Notes under the pieces: model-generated | Seen by the model: only the letters and a program-made list of their open reading frames with translations | Told to the model about the DNA's origin: nothing | Databases searched by the model: none | Program-made: the position numbers and the translations under genes | Part shown: positions 11,061 through 25,200 of the stretch, piece after piece | Layout: each line of letters starts with the position of its first letter | Numbering within the stretch: the stretch's first letter is position 1 | DNA from: Thamnaconus septentrionalis | Lineage: Eukaryota > Chordata > Actinopteri > Tetraodontiformes > Monacanthidae | Assembly: GCA_009823395.1 (NCBI GenBank) | Contig: CM020514.1 | Location: 7,661,466 to 7,725,465 of the forward strand | Length of the DNA: 64,000 nucleotides | Direction: 5' to 3'

Positions 11061-12519
11061 TACCCTAAACAACGTCTCGGTTGCATCTGCCGCGTGAAGT
11101 TATCGTCCGTGAGGAGTGAAAATGAGCACGTAAAAAATGAGCATGTCCTAATAAAGTTAGCCAGCGTAGCCAGCTAGCAGCTATCTGATTCTAAGAAAGC
11201 ATGTTGCTGTCAATGCTCATTTGTGCTTTCCTGACGTAGCTGTGAAAACTGCGCAGATCAGAGTCGCAGAAACATGATGGGCCACTGCCTTGTAGGTGTT
11301 TCTGTGTTAATGGATGCTTTCAATTACAAAATAGAAACACATAAGTTATGTTTTCTTGCTACATACATTTTTACTTTTTCATTCAATTTCAAGCTTTTAA
11401 TCGGTGCGACACTCCAAAAAAACAACAAGAGAACAATTTTATTTAATGTACTTCTATTCTCATAATCTAATAAAAAAAAAAAAATCTGTACTGTATTTCA
11501 AATACTTACACTTGGGAACAGATTGGGATCGTAGAATAGTAAAGAATTCTTTTTGAATTCAGGAAGTACGGTTTTTCTATATGACGACTGCCAACATCGA
11601 TTAAATGCACAGATGCGAAAATAAAAACGTTCTTGCGGCCGTAAATAACAAACATTCCTCTGAGTTTGATTTCCACTCTAATGGGGGTTTTAAAAGCGCG
11701 CCGGCACAACGGCGTAGCTCAGCAGTCGAGCTGCATAAAAGCACGACGAGATGACACCCAGTCTCGCGTTTATATAACGTCGGGAGGCAAACGGCGGCGC
11801 GGAGATGAGAAAGGCGGCGTCTGCTCTTGTTTAGACAAAACAAGTTTAAGACGGCGACGGCACATGAAGAGATTGAGGAAGTTGTTTGGGGATCTGAGGC
11901 GCGTCAACCTGCTCAAACAGCCGGGGAAACGGCTCCCCCGCTCCGCGTGGCATTTAGGCAACCTCTGACATTTGATGTTTTCAAAGAGGGACGGTAAAGA
12001 TTGATGCAGCCGCGGCGGCTCAACTTTATGCTCTGCGATAAAAAAAAAAAGGAAAAAAAAGGGAAGTAAATCTCCACATAGCAGCTGTTCGCTAATATTT
12101 AACAACCCCCACTGCGTTCCTTAAAATTCTGTTCAAGCTGCTTTTTTTTTTTTTTTTTTTTCTTAATGAAAACTTAATGCGGACTTCATGTTCGCTGTAG
12201 AGCAACTCGGGCAACTTCCCACCAGAAGCTAATTGATTTGGGAAAGCAATAAAACCTTTTTTTTTAAAAAAAAACAAAAAAAACAGAATAAAAAAACCCC
12301 GAGTCAGACGTGCAGGATGTTTCACACTCCATTTGGCTCCCGGCTGTGATGTAATTATCGTGATGCGATACCAAGTCGCTGGGTTAAAACCCAGCAGCCT
12401 GAATCTGACTCCTCACACCTCAGCCAGAGACCCCTCAGCCCCCTCCCGCCCCCCCCACCCACCCCAGTGGGCGCAACCGCCCCGTGTGGAGCCACTCGTC
12501 TGTAGCCCCAAAACCTGTG

Positions 12520-13603
<1,084 letters not shown>

Positions 13604-14053
13604 CTGCAGCAAAGTATTCAACATGGCTGATATTTGGCTCTCCAGGGAAAAATACTTGTTTTACTTCCCGCCTGTGAAACCTGAAAGACTGAAAACTGAC
13701 AACTTTCACTTCCTCAAGTTCATCCAGAGGCGGACGTGACTCACAGACTGTCTGGGTCCCTCCCACCACCACCACCAAGGCCCTCCGTCTAACGTTTAAG
13801 TCTGCTGAATGAAATGTTTACTTCATTTATGCCCGGATATTTTTTTTATTTTTTTTTTGAGAGGGGGTTCAGTTCCCGATAATAATGATTTATGTTTACA
13901 CAAAGAGCCGATCCACCTGCGCGGAGCAACAAGGAGCCACGCAGGCAGCTGACAGCTGTTCATTCCCAGGCGCCTCGGCAGCTCATCAGCGTCACGTCAG
14001 CATTCGAGAGCGACCGAGTCGAGCAGAGTTCAGCTTTATGGAAATGAGCGAGG

Positions 14054-14088
14054 ATGCTGCAGCCGCAGCAGCAGCAGCAGCAGCAGCC
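14054..14088. repeat. (GCA)n trinucleotide repeat
   Basis: About ten imperfect GCA units in intron 2. The adjacent open frame is not recognised as coding. Confidence 0.85.
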
Positions 14089-15844
14089 AATCGCAGAGGA
14101 GACTTTGACTCCCTGCTGGGGCTGAAGTTCCAAACAAACAGACGCTCAAAACTAAGTCATAACAATGAAGTTAACATTTGAAGAGCTCCTCCACAGACAA
14201 ACTGAATGGAAGCGAATGACTCCTGGCGGCGGCCAATCAGTGAGCGGCACCTCTCTTGACTCTCTTGGTGTGAGCACACAGTAACCCTGAGATCACAGCT
14301 GGTGGGAGAAAGATGCGAGAGCAAGAAGCGCATCAGGAAGCAGGGATAACCTGGACAACTCTGCAAACTGTCAAGGAAACCTTTAGGAAAGATGGAGGAA
14401 AAATCAAATTGCGAGTGCCGCATTTCCATGTCCAGCTTAGCTACACCATAGGACGGTGCTCCGTGGCCTCTGGAAGAAGCAGAAGATCTCATTAAATACT
14501 ATCAAGAATAGATTTTAATTTTCCTCATGCAAAAACTCCATTCAAACAGATCTGATGATGCTAGCGGCCATGTTTCCTTGCTCGTCACGGCAGCATTAGC
14601 ATTAGCAGCGAGCACTGGCTGAATGTTTGCTACGTCCAACCCGCTTCCATCAAACACGTTGCAGATTTGCTCTGATTTGGGGAAAAAAAAAAAAAAAGCA
14701 AAAGCTCTGTTGCCAATTAGAGGGAAGCAGTTTTGAACGACACCGTTCCCCCCAAAAAAAATTTCCAACGCAAAGGTGCATCAAAAGGCGTTTAAAACGC
14801 TTTGAACGCAGGGCCTTTAAGTCAAGTACGTTTTTTTTGTAAGAACAACATCTGAAGCCTGACCGCCACGGGCCGTTATCGTATTGCCTTCTTATCTGGG
14901 TGTCAGCAATGTTGCAAAAGGAAAAATCTTCTTGTATTGCAGCTGTATTTTATTTTTTTTATATATTTTTTTTTTTACAACATTCAACCAACTTGCACGG
15001 AGCAAAACCTCCGCTAAGACGTCCCGGGGAACAGGTAGCGTCACCCTTAGCGGCAAAAATCCCAATTAACTTCAGATGCTCTTGGCAGAAGAGAACACTC
15101 CGGACCAGCGCTGCAATTACTCTGAGCTGTTGGAGGCACTCGCAAGGCGAAGCCGCCCAAGGCCCGAAACGCACAAGAGGAGGCGGCGACGGGAGAAAAA
15201 AAAAAAAGCCCAAAAAACCAAAATCCCTGCTGTGAAAATCAGCGAGCGACTGCGAGAGAGATTTGACTTGGAGAATTTAAATATGCAAAGCCAGCGGCGC
15301 TCGGCCCCCGCGGTCTGGAATTCATTTAGCGTCGGGGGGGGCGGGGGGGGACCACGGAGTCACCTTGTGGTCACATTGCATCCGCGGATGAAAGCCGAGT
15401 CGGACCCCCCCGATCAAAGGGACGTGCCGAGCGGAAGGGGGGTGGGAGGTGGGGGGGGACGGGGCCTCGTTTCGCAGCTGGATGTTCCTGTTGCGCACCA
15501 TCTTTTACGCGTCGTTGCATCATCGCCCCGGTGTTAGAGGCGCGCCGGCGCATCGGCCCCTTGTGATGGGTTCCTATACCTGCCGCACCTCCCGCCGTTA
15601 CCCGGGCGAGATGACGACCGGAGGTAATTAAGGCTGAAGGCAGCCTCGCGTTTGCTGCATCTGTCAGCGTCTTCTGATGGAGCAGTTTTGATCTTTTTGG
15701 TTGTTGTATTTTTTTATTTTTTTATTTTTTTTGGCTAACCTGTAAGAAACAAACTACACATCAAAAGATGTATGTGCCAGCGATAAGGTTACATCTGAAT
15801 TTATGTACACATGTATGTATATATTAAATATTATTAATTACTGA

Positions 15845-16450
15845 TTTCAAAGCAGTGACTTCTCTGCTCTGCTCCTGACGATGATTTAATACGGTTTCCC
15901 ACTAAAATGCAGCGCTGCAGTTTTCGCTCTTATTTATGTAAACCTTTATTTGAAAGGGGCGAGCATATTAATGAACACAAGTACTCTTGTAAATATGCAA
16001 GCGTTAGCAAAGCTGCTAATTTACATCTTGGGTCCCTTATTGGGCTTTATTAGCTTTTATTAGTTATTTGCTTTATTTTGCCGCTCTCCCTTTTGAGGAA
16101 CTTTTTCCCTTAACTCCATTCTCACAAATTACACGCAATTAACCTTATTCCAGCCGACGTGACTTCAGCCAGCACAAATACAATTTCAGCCGCTGGTACA
16201 TGGGAGGCGTTTATTTTTGGCTATTATCTGATTAGCTGATAACAGTTTGGTCGGTCTTTCTGTCTGGGTTTGCTACAACTGGCAAGCCAGATGGAACATT
16301 TCCCAAATCCTTTGGATTTATTTAATGCATTCAAGAGGTTAAGAGCCCATGGAAAGCATTTGCAAAGGGGAGGCGACACTTTGGAGGTGATTGGGCGGGC
16401 CCTCTATTTGCACATGAAAACAGATCAATCAGATTTGTTAGCTAGCCGCT
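15845..16450. promoter_or_regulatory. Candidate intronic enhancer-like block
   Basis: About 600 bp of unique AT-rich DNA with many homeodomain and POU-like words: CATATTAATGAAC, AAATATGCAAGC, CTGCTAATTTAC, GGCTTTATTAGC and CTGATTAGCTGATAAC. It lacks simple repeats. This texture is common in conserved noncoding elements near developmental regulators. No cross-species evidence is available here. Confidence 0.3.
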
Positions 16451-17824
16451 ACGCGCCACAGTGTTCAACAGAGCTCCTGCCAAAGTCGATAAGGAGTCGA
16501 AAAAAAAGCCAATGTGCACTGAGAAAAAAATCTTCAGTGCTGTTTTTTTTTGGTTCTTATTTTTTGCCATTCAGCACCGATTAAAGTGTCACCACTGTAG
16601 CAACCACGCTAACCCTTGTAGCAGCAGCTGTTGAGCATTTGCAAGTCATTGTGGCTGCTTTCCCCCGGGTCTTCTTCTGCGGTTTGGCTCATTCGCCTCG
16701 AGATCTTGTACCTCCCGCCTCTTTATCAGTAAAGGTGGCTGATTGGTTAGCTGATTGGTTATTGAATGCAGCCCACTGATATTCCAACATGTTCAGTGGA
16801 GATTGCCGAGGTGGACGAGCTAACAGAGATGTAATCCAAGCGATCCAGCCGCCCTGCCAGGTCAATTCTGTCCGCTCTTCTGTTCACGGGTGACGTTTAT
16901 ATTGCGCCCCGTTACGTTTCCGCCGTATTGCTTCAGTTTGCACATTAGTTCCACTTTGTTGTTGACGGGCTTGCATTTATGTTTGTCTCCTTATGTTGAT
17001 GGGTCTGCGTGTGTGCTTTGACGAGAGCCGAGTCGCTGCCGGGACAGCTGGCTAACTGACTGTTAGCTGCTGTATTACTGCTCATTAGGAGTCATTAAGA
17101 CCCCAATTATTGTTACCACCCCCCAGTTCACTAGCACACTTAACACGCGAGAGGGTCTGGAGATAAATTTGGCCGTGTTTTACAAGCGCGCCGTTGTAAA
17201 AGCACACTCGTGACTCGAATTGTTTCTTGCTAATTGAAATTATAACCATTAGTTTTGTTCACATGTGTGAGCTGAGTGGAAGGCAGCGCTGCTGATTGTG
17301 CGTTTTGTTGTTGTGGCGCAACCTTGGAATCTTATTTTCTAAACAGTTAATGTTTCAATTGTAAGCATCCTCTTTTGAAATGACGTTAGCATTGTTAGCG
17401 GGGAAGAAGACTGTTCTCATCCTTTGTTTTAACTGAGTCATGACTCCGGGAGTCTGCGTCACTGTGTACATAAGTCAACACTTAACACATAAATTAGCCA
17501 TATGAGTCCTAAACAATACCAACCAGTCCTGCAACTTGGTCCCAGTTGGATGTTTTAGTTTTCAATGGGGAAAAACAAACAAATGAGCAGAAATAAAGGA
17601 GATGGTTTGTACCTCTTTATCACTTTTAAGACTCATTTTATTCATTCATTTACTGTCCAGGGAGGACACTGTTAGAGAGGCTACACGGCTTTGACAGGTC
17701 AGCCTCTGACACCTCGCTCACCATCTCACACCCCGCAGAGAACAACAGTCGTAGCCCCGGCCTTGACACAATCAGACATCATCACCTCCCGTGTGAAGAC
17801 AAGTCTGCCTCCACACACTGCAGT

Positions 17825-17825
17825 A

Positions 17826-17858
<33 letters not shown>

Positions 17859-17983
17859 CTGGAAGGCTTTCTATCATGGAGAGATAACTACAGGCTGAGA
17901 ACAATAGACCATCTCTTCTCCCATCTGGTGAAGTAAAGGATGAAACTTCATTTACATTTCAGATCCCACCACCTCGGGCTGTC

Positions 17984-18078
<95 letters not shown>

Positions 18079-18340
18079 ATGCATGTGTGTGTGTGTGTGA
18101 GGGAGAGAGAGGGTGGAGGTTTCTGTAATGGAGGGAACTAAACGAGATTCATTTCAGGGTGAATTTGGGATTATGAATTAACACGCCGCAGTGCTGAAAG
18201 ACTTCATTTACAGCTAATTGAGTGTATTGGCTCATTGAAATGGCTGTTGTGTTTAACTGGTCTGTCTGCCAGGCCCCAGGGGTGTGCGTGCGTGTGCGTG
18301 TATGTGTGTGTGTGTGCGTGCGTGCGTGTGCGTGTGCGTG
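17825..18340. repeat. (CA)n and (GT)n tracts before klf7 exon 3
   Basis: (CA)n at 17827-17857, a long GT tract at 17993-18099 interrupted by GCATGCATG, and an imperfect GT/GC tract at 18281-18340. The last ends about 145 bp before exon 3. Confidence 0.95.
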
Positions 18341-18390
18341 GAGAAAGCCGTGGGTGTTAACCTGTGTGCTGGTGAACAGCTGTAGTTTAG

Positions 18391-18609
<219 letters not shown>

Positions 18610-19559
18610 TAAGACACGCTCTGCGCAACAGCCGCCAAACATGCATCCTCAATGCTTGTGTTGTTGTTGTTGTGTTTTTTTTTCGGAAGCCAATGAATGC
18701 ATTCATCTTTTGTCCGATGGCGTCGCTGTGGGGCCAAGCAACGTCCTCTACTTTCATCAAACCTCATCTTTAACGTGATTTTTGTTGGATTCCTGTCAAG
18801 CTTAGAGAGGCATTCCAGATAGAGAACCACAGCTGTCAGTGGCAGAAAGTGAGTAACGGCATAAAAAAAAAGATTTGGGGTTATGGTTGAATGTATAGGA
18901 TGAGGGTTTCTGTCGGATAGCTGGCCTTCGAGCTTTGACTGTGTATGAAGTTGGAAGTTGGAGCTTCTGACTTTGCAACCAAGAACGACAGACAGGAAAA
19001 AAAATGGCAAAAAAAAAACAACTAAAAATAGCTCGCTGTCAATCAACTTGGATTGGAGGTCGGTATGACAGACGAGCAACATTTTATAGAGGTGAAACGC
19101 AGGCTTAGTTTTCCATGTTGGAACCGAAGGCCAGTTCTGGTGCACAGTGTGCCACCGCGATGTGATGGTTTCCTTAACGAGGGGCGAAGGCGATTCTCAA
19201 TCTAGAACTGGAGGACGAGAAAGGAATTACAGGTGAATCAATTATCCGATAGAGGGTCGTCGTCGTCTTTTAAAAAAAAAAAAAAAAATTGTCCTTGTTC
19301 CTGATGGGTTGGTGTCGCTCGGCAGCCGCAGGAGCAACTACTCCCAGCTGCGTTAGCTTCGGTTTTGGAAGCCCCGGCGAGACTTGAGTCACCGATGACT
19401 CACTCGGTCCTCTTGGACGAGACGGAGGGGGACGGGCAGGGGTCAGCTGTTCACAGTGCCGGTGTTGAAGCGTCCTTGGCTTCCCCTGTTTCCACATGGT
19501 TTGTGTATAAATTTAGCCACATCATCATCTCTGGTCGGCGAGGTGAAATGTGTGGTCTG

Positions 19560-19562
<3 letters not shown>

Positions 19563-19602
<40 letters not shown>

Positions 19603-19897
19603 CAAAGGGATTCTGGCTATTGGCAAACTGGTTGCAGCTAATTGAGTGGCACCAGATGCCAGCTGCACTTAAAATGCATTCTGTGTCCGCGTGTGCGTGC
19701 GCACCACTTCCCGACGAACAATGCACACGCACGCACACACACACACACACACACACACTCACGTTTGCCCCAGAGACAGTGTAATTGGCTGTTGTGGGTT
19801 CCCTCTAGTTTGGGTTTTAGACATAAAACCCTCTAGAAACCTGCTGGAAGCTTCTAATCCTGGCTCAGAGCTGAGACTGTATTAGCTCCTTTTTGGC

Positions 19898-19952
<55 letters not shown>
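19563..19952. repeat. (GT)n and two (CA)n tracts
   Basis: GT at 19563-19599, then CA at 19727-19759 and CA at 19897-19952. The opposite orientation of neighbouring tracts allows pairing between them in single-stranded form. Confidence 0.95.
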
Positions 19953-19954
<2 letters not shown>

Positions 19955-20739
19955 GGCTCCCACAGTATGCGAAAGGCGCGCAGCACGTACGTCCAGAAAC
20001 AGGTTGAGACGCCGACTCTCACTGGCAGGCGAGGAAACATTAAAAGGTGCAGATATGAGGGCGACTGGGGCCGAATCGATGGAGACCCGATGCTGCGTCT
20101 GCAATAAATCCTCCCGAGGAACAGTTCCATTTGTCTTCGGCACTTAAATTTAGAAAACTGCACTCAGGGCTCCTCAAGATCTCCGCTTCTCACAGCCACT
20201 GCGGGCCAGACGACCGATACCTTCTCATTTTTAGAACGTAAGTGCCAGTAAGACACATCAATAAGTTTAGGAGTAGCTGGGAGGAGCTGGGAGGAGCTGG
20301 GAGGCTTGCAGGCTGGCGCGGCTGCTCCTCCGGCGCCCATTCAAAATGCAGAGCGCGGACGTCGTTGCGGCAACGGCTCGCTGTCTGAAAGCATCTTTAA
20401 TCTTGTTTCCGCGTTTCCATCATTTCCCATTAGGGCCTGTTTGATGCTCAGGTTACAAGGTGGATGGAAACAGGCTTGACAAAGGCGAGCCAGTCTTGCA
20501 CACGCGTGCGCACGCACATCTGTGATTAGGGGAGCCCACTGAATATTACCATGAGAATGGCAAAAACAGTGGCCGCCACAGAGAGGTTAGCGTTAGCTAA
20601 AACGTCGAATCTGACACAATTTCTCCTGGGAGCGTGTGCGCGCGCGCACACAGACACACACACACACACACACACAAGCGACAGTCTGTCATTAATCCTG
20701 CCTAATCAAGCAGGGACCCCCTGATGTTTTCATAGAGCT

Positions 20740-20872
20740 GGAAGGAGGAGTAGACGTAGGAGGAGGAGCAGCAGCGGTGGCGAGGAGGAGGAGGAGGACA
20801 AAAAGAGTTGAGGAGGAGAAGGGAGAGTTTAGAGGAGGAGGAGGAGGAGGGGGAGGAGGAGGAGGGAGTTGG
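20740..20872. repeat. GGA-rich polypurine tract
   Basis: Mostly GGA/GAG triplets on the plus strand with short interruptions. Open frames across it encode only low-complexity Glu/Arg/Gly runs. Confidence 0.85.
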
Positions 20873-20953
20873 GCTGCTACCAGCTGGTCCGGCTGCTCCT
20901 CCGCACCCCCAGCAGTGACCACGGTAACTGGCATGGCCATCTGTCCGGCCGAG

Positions 20954-20994
20954 CGTGTGCGTGTGTGTGTGTGTGTGTGTGCGCGCGCGCGCAC
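20954..20994. repeat. (GT)n(GC)n alternating tract
   Basis: GT repeats pass directly into GCGCGCGCGCGC, a strongly alternating purine/pyrimidine sequence with high Z-DNA potential. Confidence 0.9.
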
Positions 20995-21110
20995 AGGACA
21001 CACACACATTGATTGATGAAAGTGAACAGCGGCACTTCCACGCAGCCGGCGAAAGGTCGAGGGGAAGACCAGACCACGGAGGGAAGTTCGCTGATAACCT
21101 GACACCATGT

Positions 21111-21112
21111 TA

Positions 21113-21151
<39 letters not shown>

Positions 21152-22088
21152 AGAAGAATTGTGAGTCACAGTGAGATTGTGTTGTGGGGAAATCCACTAA
21201 CCTGGTTTCTCAGGTTTGCGAAAAAGCGGCGGTTGAAGCGGGTTTGCATCAACTGGTTGCAGCATCGTAAACTGGGTCGCTTGGTTTTTATGTTGGAAGA
21301 TGGAGGTGATTGTGGTGTCATTAGATGAAGCGGGGACATTGTGGACAACGGTTAAAAGCGGAGAGAAGTGAGCAGAAAATACATTAAATTGTCCTTATTG
21401 TCCAGGACGTGGATTTCAGCTCCAAACCAGGTTAGCTGCTGAATGCGTCAGCCGTCATTTCAAGGAGCAACAATGAAAAAAAATCAGCTTGTAAGATTTC
21501 AGGGGGGGAAAAAAAAACAGTTGCAGGGTTCACGACATCTAGAGTAGAAAGTGACAACACGCTGCATTCAAAAATGTGATAACAGCTATCACGCTGCTGG
21601 GAGCTGACACCACTCAGCGCTAAGAATAACATACGCTGCTAAAATGGTAGCCTCACGTTGGAAGAAGTAAGTAACACTGGTGCAAAATGACCAAGATTGA
21701 CTTCCTCCGCCCTCACTTTGTCACCTTGGCTGTGTGCAAAACTAGATGGCGGCGTACAGTCCCCAGTCCCTTTAAGAATCTGCACATTTTCTAAGATGGT
21801 TTCCTCCCTTTAAAACTTTTGAAGAAAGTTTTATTCTTAGCCCCGCTGAGGCTTTTTTTTTTTTTTTTATCATTATTATTATTATTTAATACTTTACCAT
21901 GCTGAACGTAGACCTCGACTTCATTATTCTCCCTTAAAAAGAGTGAATTTATGAGAAAGAGGAGCGGGAGACGGCATCCGACTCTCTATTTTGCATTCTA
22001 CGTGCAGCCAGCTATCCTTGCATCTGCACAGAACAACAGCCTGCTTTAAAACACACACACGCACGCACACACACACACACTCACACAC
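21111..22088. repeat. (CA)n tracts in klf7 intron 3
   Basis: CA tracts at 21115-21147 and, imperfect, at 22052-22088. The roughly 900 bp between them are unique sequence with a T18-type run near 21851. Confidence 0.85.
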
Positions 22089-22260
22089 CCGCATATAGCC
22101 CGGGCTAATTAATAATGAATAAGGCCTCTGGCAAATTGAATTTTTAATTTCTCATTTTATTCGCGCCCACACTTTGTTTTGCCTCTCACATCATTTGCGC
22201 TACGTTTCATTGCGGATGTTCGACTTTAACGTCCCGCTCGTCGCCGGGAATGAAATTAGA
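21893..22260. promoter_or_regulatory. Candidate intronic regulatory block
   Basis: Unique sequence with GGGCTAATTAATAATGAATA, TTGAATTTTTAATTTC and TTTTGCATTCTACG, interrupted by a short CA tract. Enhancer-like in composition only. Confidence 0.22.
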
Positions 22261-22870
22261 ACTCTGGTGACATCGTGACTACAGGATCGTACGTCTGCGG
22301 CACCTTCACGTCTGCACTCGCGCCAGGTGCGGTCGCCGGCGAGTTAAATGAGCCGGCATCAGAGCGAACTGGCAGCCAGTGTGCATTAGTGTCCACGCTC
22401 GCGGTGCATAGCTAATCAGTTCCTACAGTGGTATTCTACGCAGCGCTTTGGAGCGCAGGGCTGTGATTTATGGTCTGGTTTGAGTGGAAACCTCAGCTTG
22501 ATTTGTCACTGGTGGGCCATTGGGCTAAAATATAGCATGTTAAAAGCTCCACTGTGTAACATTTACGCAGGTCTGACGGAATGGCATCCAATTAAAGAAA
22601 TACATAAGTTTGTTTTAGTCGGATTAAGACAGTGAAAAGAACAGTTTAATTTTGCTGGTAGTAGAAGAAAACATGGACAATTTGTAAGGGGGCTGCCGCA
22701 TTGTGTCATCACATTTCAGAAAAAAGGAATAATATAAACAAAGTAAACATTTTCTGGCTGACTATCAAATAAAAATCTCAGACATTTTTGTTGATTCCTG
22801 CCTCAAATATTTTGTGTTTAACTGCATTTTATGACGACCTCCCGCTAGCTACAATAATAATAGTGGAGGC

Positions 22871-23387
22871 ACAAATCAAATCAAAGTCACAACAAAGTTT
22901 ATTTGTATAGTGCCTTTCATACATAAATTGCAATGCAAGGTGTTTGACAAAAACTAAAAGTAAACTAAAAATAAAGATGGAAAACAGCGTTTAAATGAAG
23001 TGCTGCAGTCCATTCAAACCCAGCCCCTCCTCCCAAACATACGCAGGTTATCATCTCTCCCAGCCACCACTACAGAAACAGTGGAGTAAAAAGATATGTA
23101 AGAAGTAGGACAATCAATAAGATGAAATATGATGAAATATCAAATAATCTAAAAGCCCAAGGACAATGGGCTTTAAAGTTAAAGACAAGACAAGTAAAAG
23201 AAAACAAAACAAATGAGAAAAAGGCCAACATGAAAAGGTGAGTCTTGAGCCTCCTTTTGAAAACATCGACAGTCTCTGCCATCCTGATGCCCTCTGGCAG
23301 GATGCTCCAAAGCCTCGGACCGTAGTGGCTGAATGCAGCCTCCTCGTGGGTTTTGGTCCGAACACTTGGAACAAAGGCCAAGTTCAC
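22871..23387 (-). mobile_element. 3' fragment of a non-LTR retrotransposon (LINE)
   Basis: On the minus strand a frame ending at 23070 reads SHYGPRLWSILPEGIRM and VDVFKRRLKTHLF. This pattern (xPRLWxxLPxxIR...FKxxLKTHLF) closes the reverse transcriptase polyprotein of many vertebrate LINEs. It is followed by a 3' tail ending in CTTTGATTTGATTTGT. Only about 100 C-terminal residues remain, so this is a dead 5'-truncated copy, as is usual for target-primed insertion. It is antisense in klf7 intron 3. Confidence 0.75.
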
Positions 23388-24494
23388 ATAGGTAGCTAGT
23401 TAGCTTGTTTAATATTCAAAATGTGGTAGAGTATGAGATGAGGTCTGCTTTTTAGATCTTTATTTTTCACGCAGCTGTCATGGCCATAAGTAATTGTCTG
23501 CCAGAATCTGATTTTGGCTTCTTTGCAGGCTTGACAATTATGCGATAGACAACACTGAGGTAATTGTTCCCCGTGTTTCCATCTATGCCCTTGTTATGGC
23601 TGATGTCTTTGTTTAGCCCTGTCTTTGGAAATTAGACTGTAATGAATGTGATGCTGCAAGTTGGAAATCAGTCTGGCAGAGAGTCACTTTTGGGCATGAC
23701 AGACACCGTTAATCATCAAAACAACTCAATATATCTTCAGAAAACACCACATTTAAGCCTTCGTCTTTGGGTTTTAGCGTCCTATTACAGATGACGTCAT
23801 CGCTATCTTGTGACCGGTACCAGTGCCCTTTGCGTGCGAGCAGAGGAGCGAAGAATGGAGTTTTGTGTTTTAGCGCCGGTTACCCGAAAGGCTGGGTAAA
23901 CACAGAAAAACTCTACTGTGTGAACGTGCGGCCCTCATGGGAGTTTAAATGGCTAACACTAGTTGTTGTGAAATAGGTCATATGGTCCCTCAAGGATTGC
24001 TGCGATCAACAATGTTCGAGTGTCTCTGAGTTTCTCAAAGGTTTTCTCCAAAACATCAGTGATGAGTTTCTTGTGATTTTTGCGGAACCATCAAGGAATG
24101 TACATATATTCTCAGTTTGATTTTGTTGTTGTTTTTTCATGTCGAACTAAGCTCTTCTTCCAAGCTTTTTCTTCCTCTTGCTGTCCCTCTATTAAACAGC
24201 AAGATGTGCATAACAAATTCAGAAAAAAAAGTAATCTGTTGTGGAAAAATACCTTGAGGGTTTGGCCCAAGAATTATATATGGTTGTGTCATCCTCCATC
24301 CTTCTTTATGCTCTGTGTTTAAAGGTTATTTTAGGACAGGAACTCTAAACACTTGGAGCCAGTGTGTTGGGTGGGCGGCGGGCCGACAAGTGTGAAGCCT
24401 TTCCAGCAAACGGATGGGGAATTCCTCTGAAACCCACTGAGTCAGTGGGTAGTTGGTGGAAATGTGGGGTATTTACAGAGGCACAGACAAGATA

Positions 24495-24520
24495 GGTTGG
24501 TTGGTTGGTAGGTAGGTAGG

Positions 24521-24551
<31 letters not shown>

Positions 24552-24571
24552 ATGGATAGATAGACAGATAG
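24495..24571. repeat. GGTT/GGTA/GATA tetranucleotide repeat
   Basis: The unit changes along the tract from GGTT to GGTA to GATA, with a few interruptions. It ends about 270 bp before klf7 exon 4. Confidence 0.95.
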
Positions 24572-24843
24572 CAACACAAATAGATTGAATTAGAGTGGGC
24601 CAAGTACTCAGCCTTGTGGAACTCCCAAAGATATCAAAAATCCTTAGATATTTTGGTTTCATTTTTCTGCTACTGCAATGAAGATCCTAAACATCAACCA
24701 AGCAGGCGGCATCTCAACGTGAACCTATTTCTCATTTCTCCATTTTGCACTCCAAGGCTGTACATGCTGGGGGTGCAGACTGGGCTTTTTTTCTTTATCT
24801 TTTGGGATGATTTCCAACGCTGCATCTCCGTTTGTCTCTGCAG

Positions 24844-24895
24844 GTGTTTCTCGAGGTCGGACCACCTGGCCCTGCACATGAAGAGGCACATCTGA
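24844..24895 (+). CDS. klf7: klf7 exon 4: end of zinc finger 3 and stop
   Basis: The last coding exon starts with the G that completes a split arginine codon and encodes CFSRSDHLALHMKRHI followed by TGA at 24893-24895. This finishes finger 3 (its two zinc-ligand histidines lie in LHMKRH) at the extreme C-terminus, as in all KLF6/KLF7 proteins. The terminal isoleucine is the KLF7 form; KLF6 ends in leucine. The acceptor TCTCTGCAG is strong. Frame and splice phase match exon 3 exactly. Confidence 0.97.
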
Positions 24896-24938
24896 AGGCG
24901 AGGAACAGACGGAGAGGGAGCGAGGAAAGAGCAATGGG

Positions 24939-25011
24939 AGAAGAGAGGAGGAGGAGGAGGAAGAAGAAGAATAAGAGGAGGAGGAGGAGAAGGAGGAGGA
25001 GAGACTTGAAG
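24939..25011. repeat. klf7: Polypurine (GGA/AGA)n tract just after klf7 stop
   Basis: AGG/AAG triplets begin about 45 bp after the klf7 stop codon, in the presumed 3' UTR. On the RNA this would be a purine-rich block. Confidence 0.9.
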
Positions 25012-25186
25012 AGAGAGTTGGGACGGGCGGCCGAGCTCCCCGCCGCCCACCTCGTTCGGCCCCGTCCGCAAAACTAGTCGGCGGGCCGAGGCGCCCGCCA
25101 GGGGGAGGCAGCTCATCCCGTGAAGATCCAAGACCCACGGATGCCTCCCGCCAGAGACGGGCCGAGGAGGGTCGGTTGGGGGTAGA

Positions 25187-25200
25187 GGGGGGGGGGGGGG
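25187..25200. repeat. klf7: G14 homopolymer in presumed 3' UTR
   Basis: Fourteen consecutive G residues. With neighbouring G runs this could form a G-quadruplex in DNA or RNA. Confidence 0.9.
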
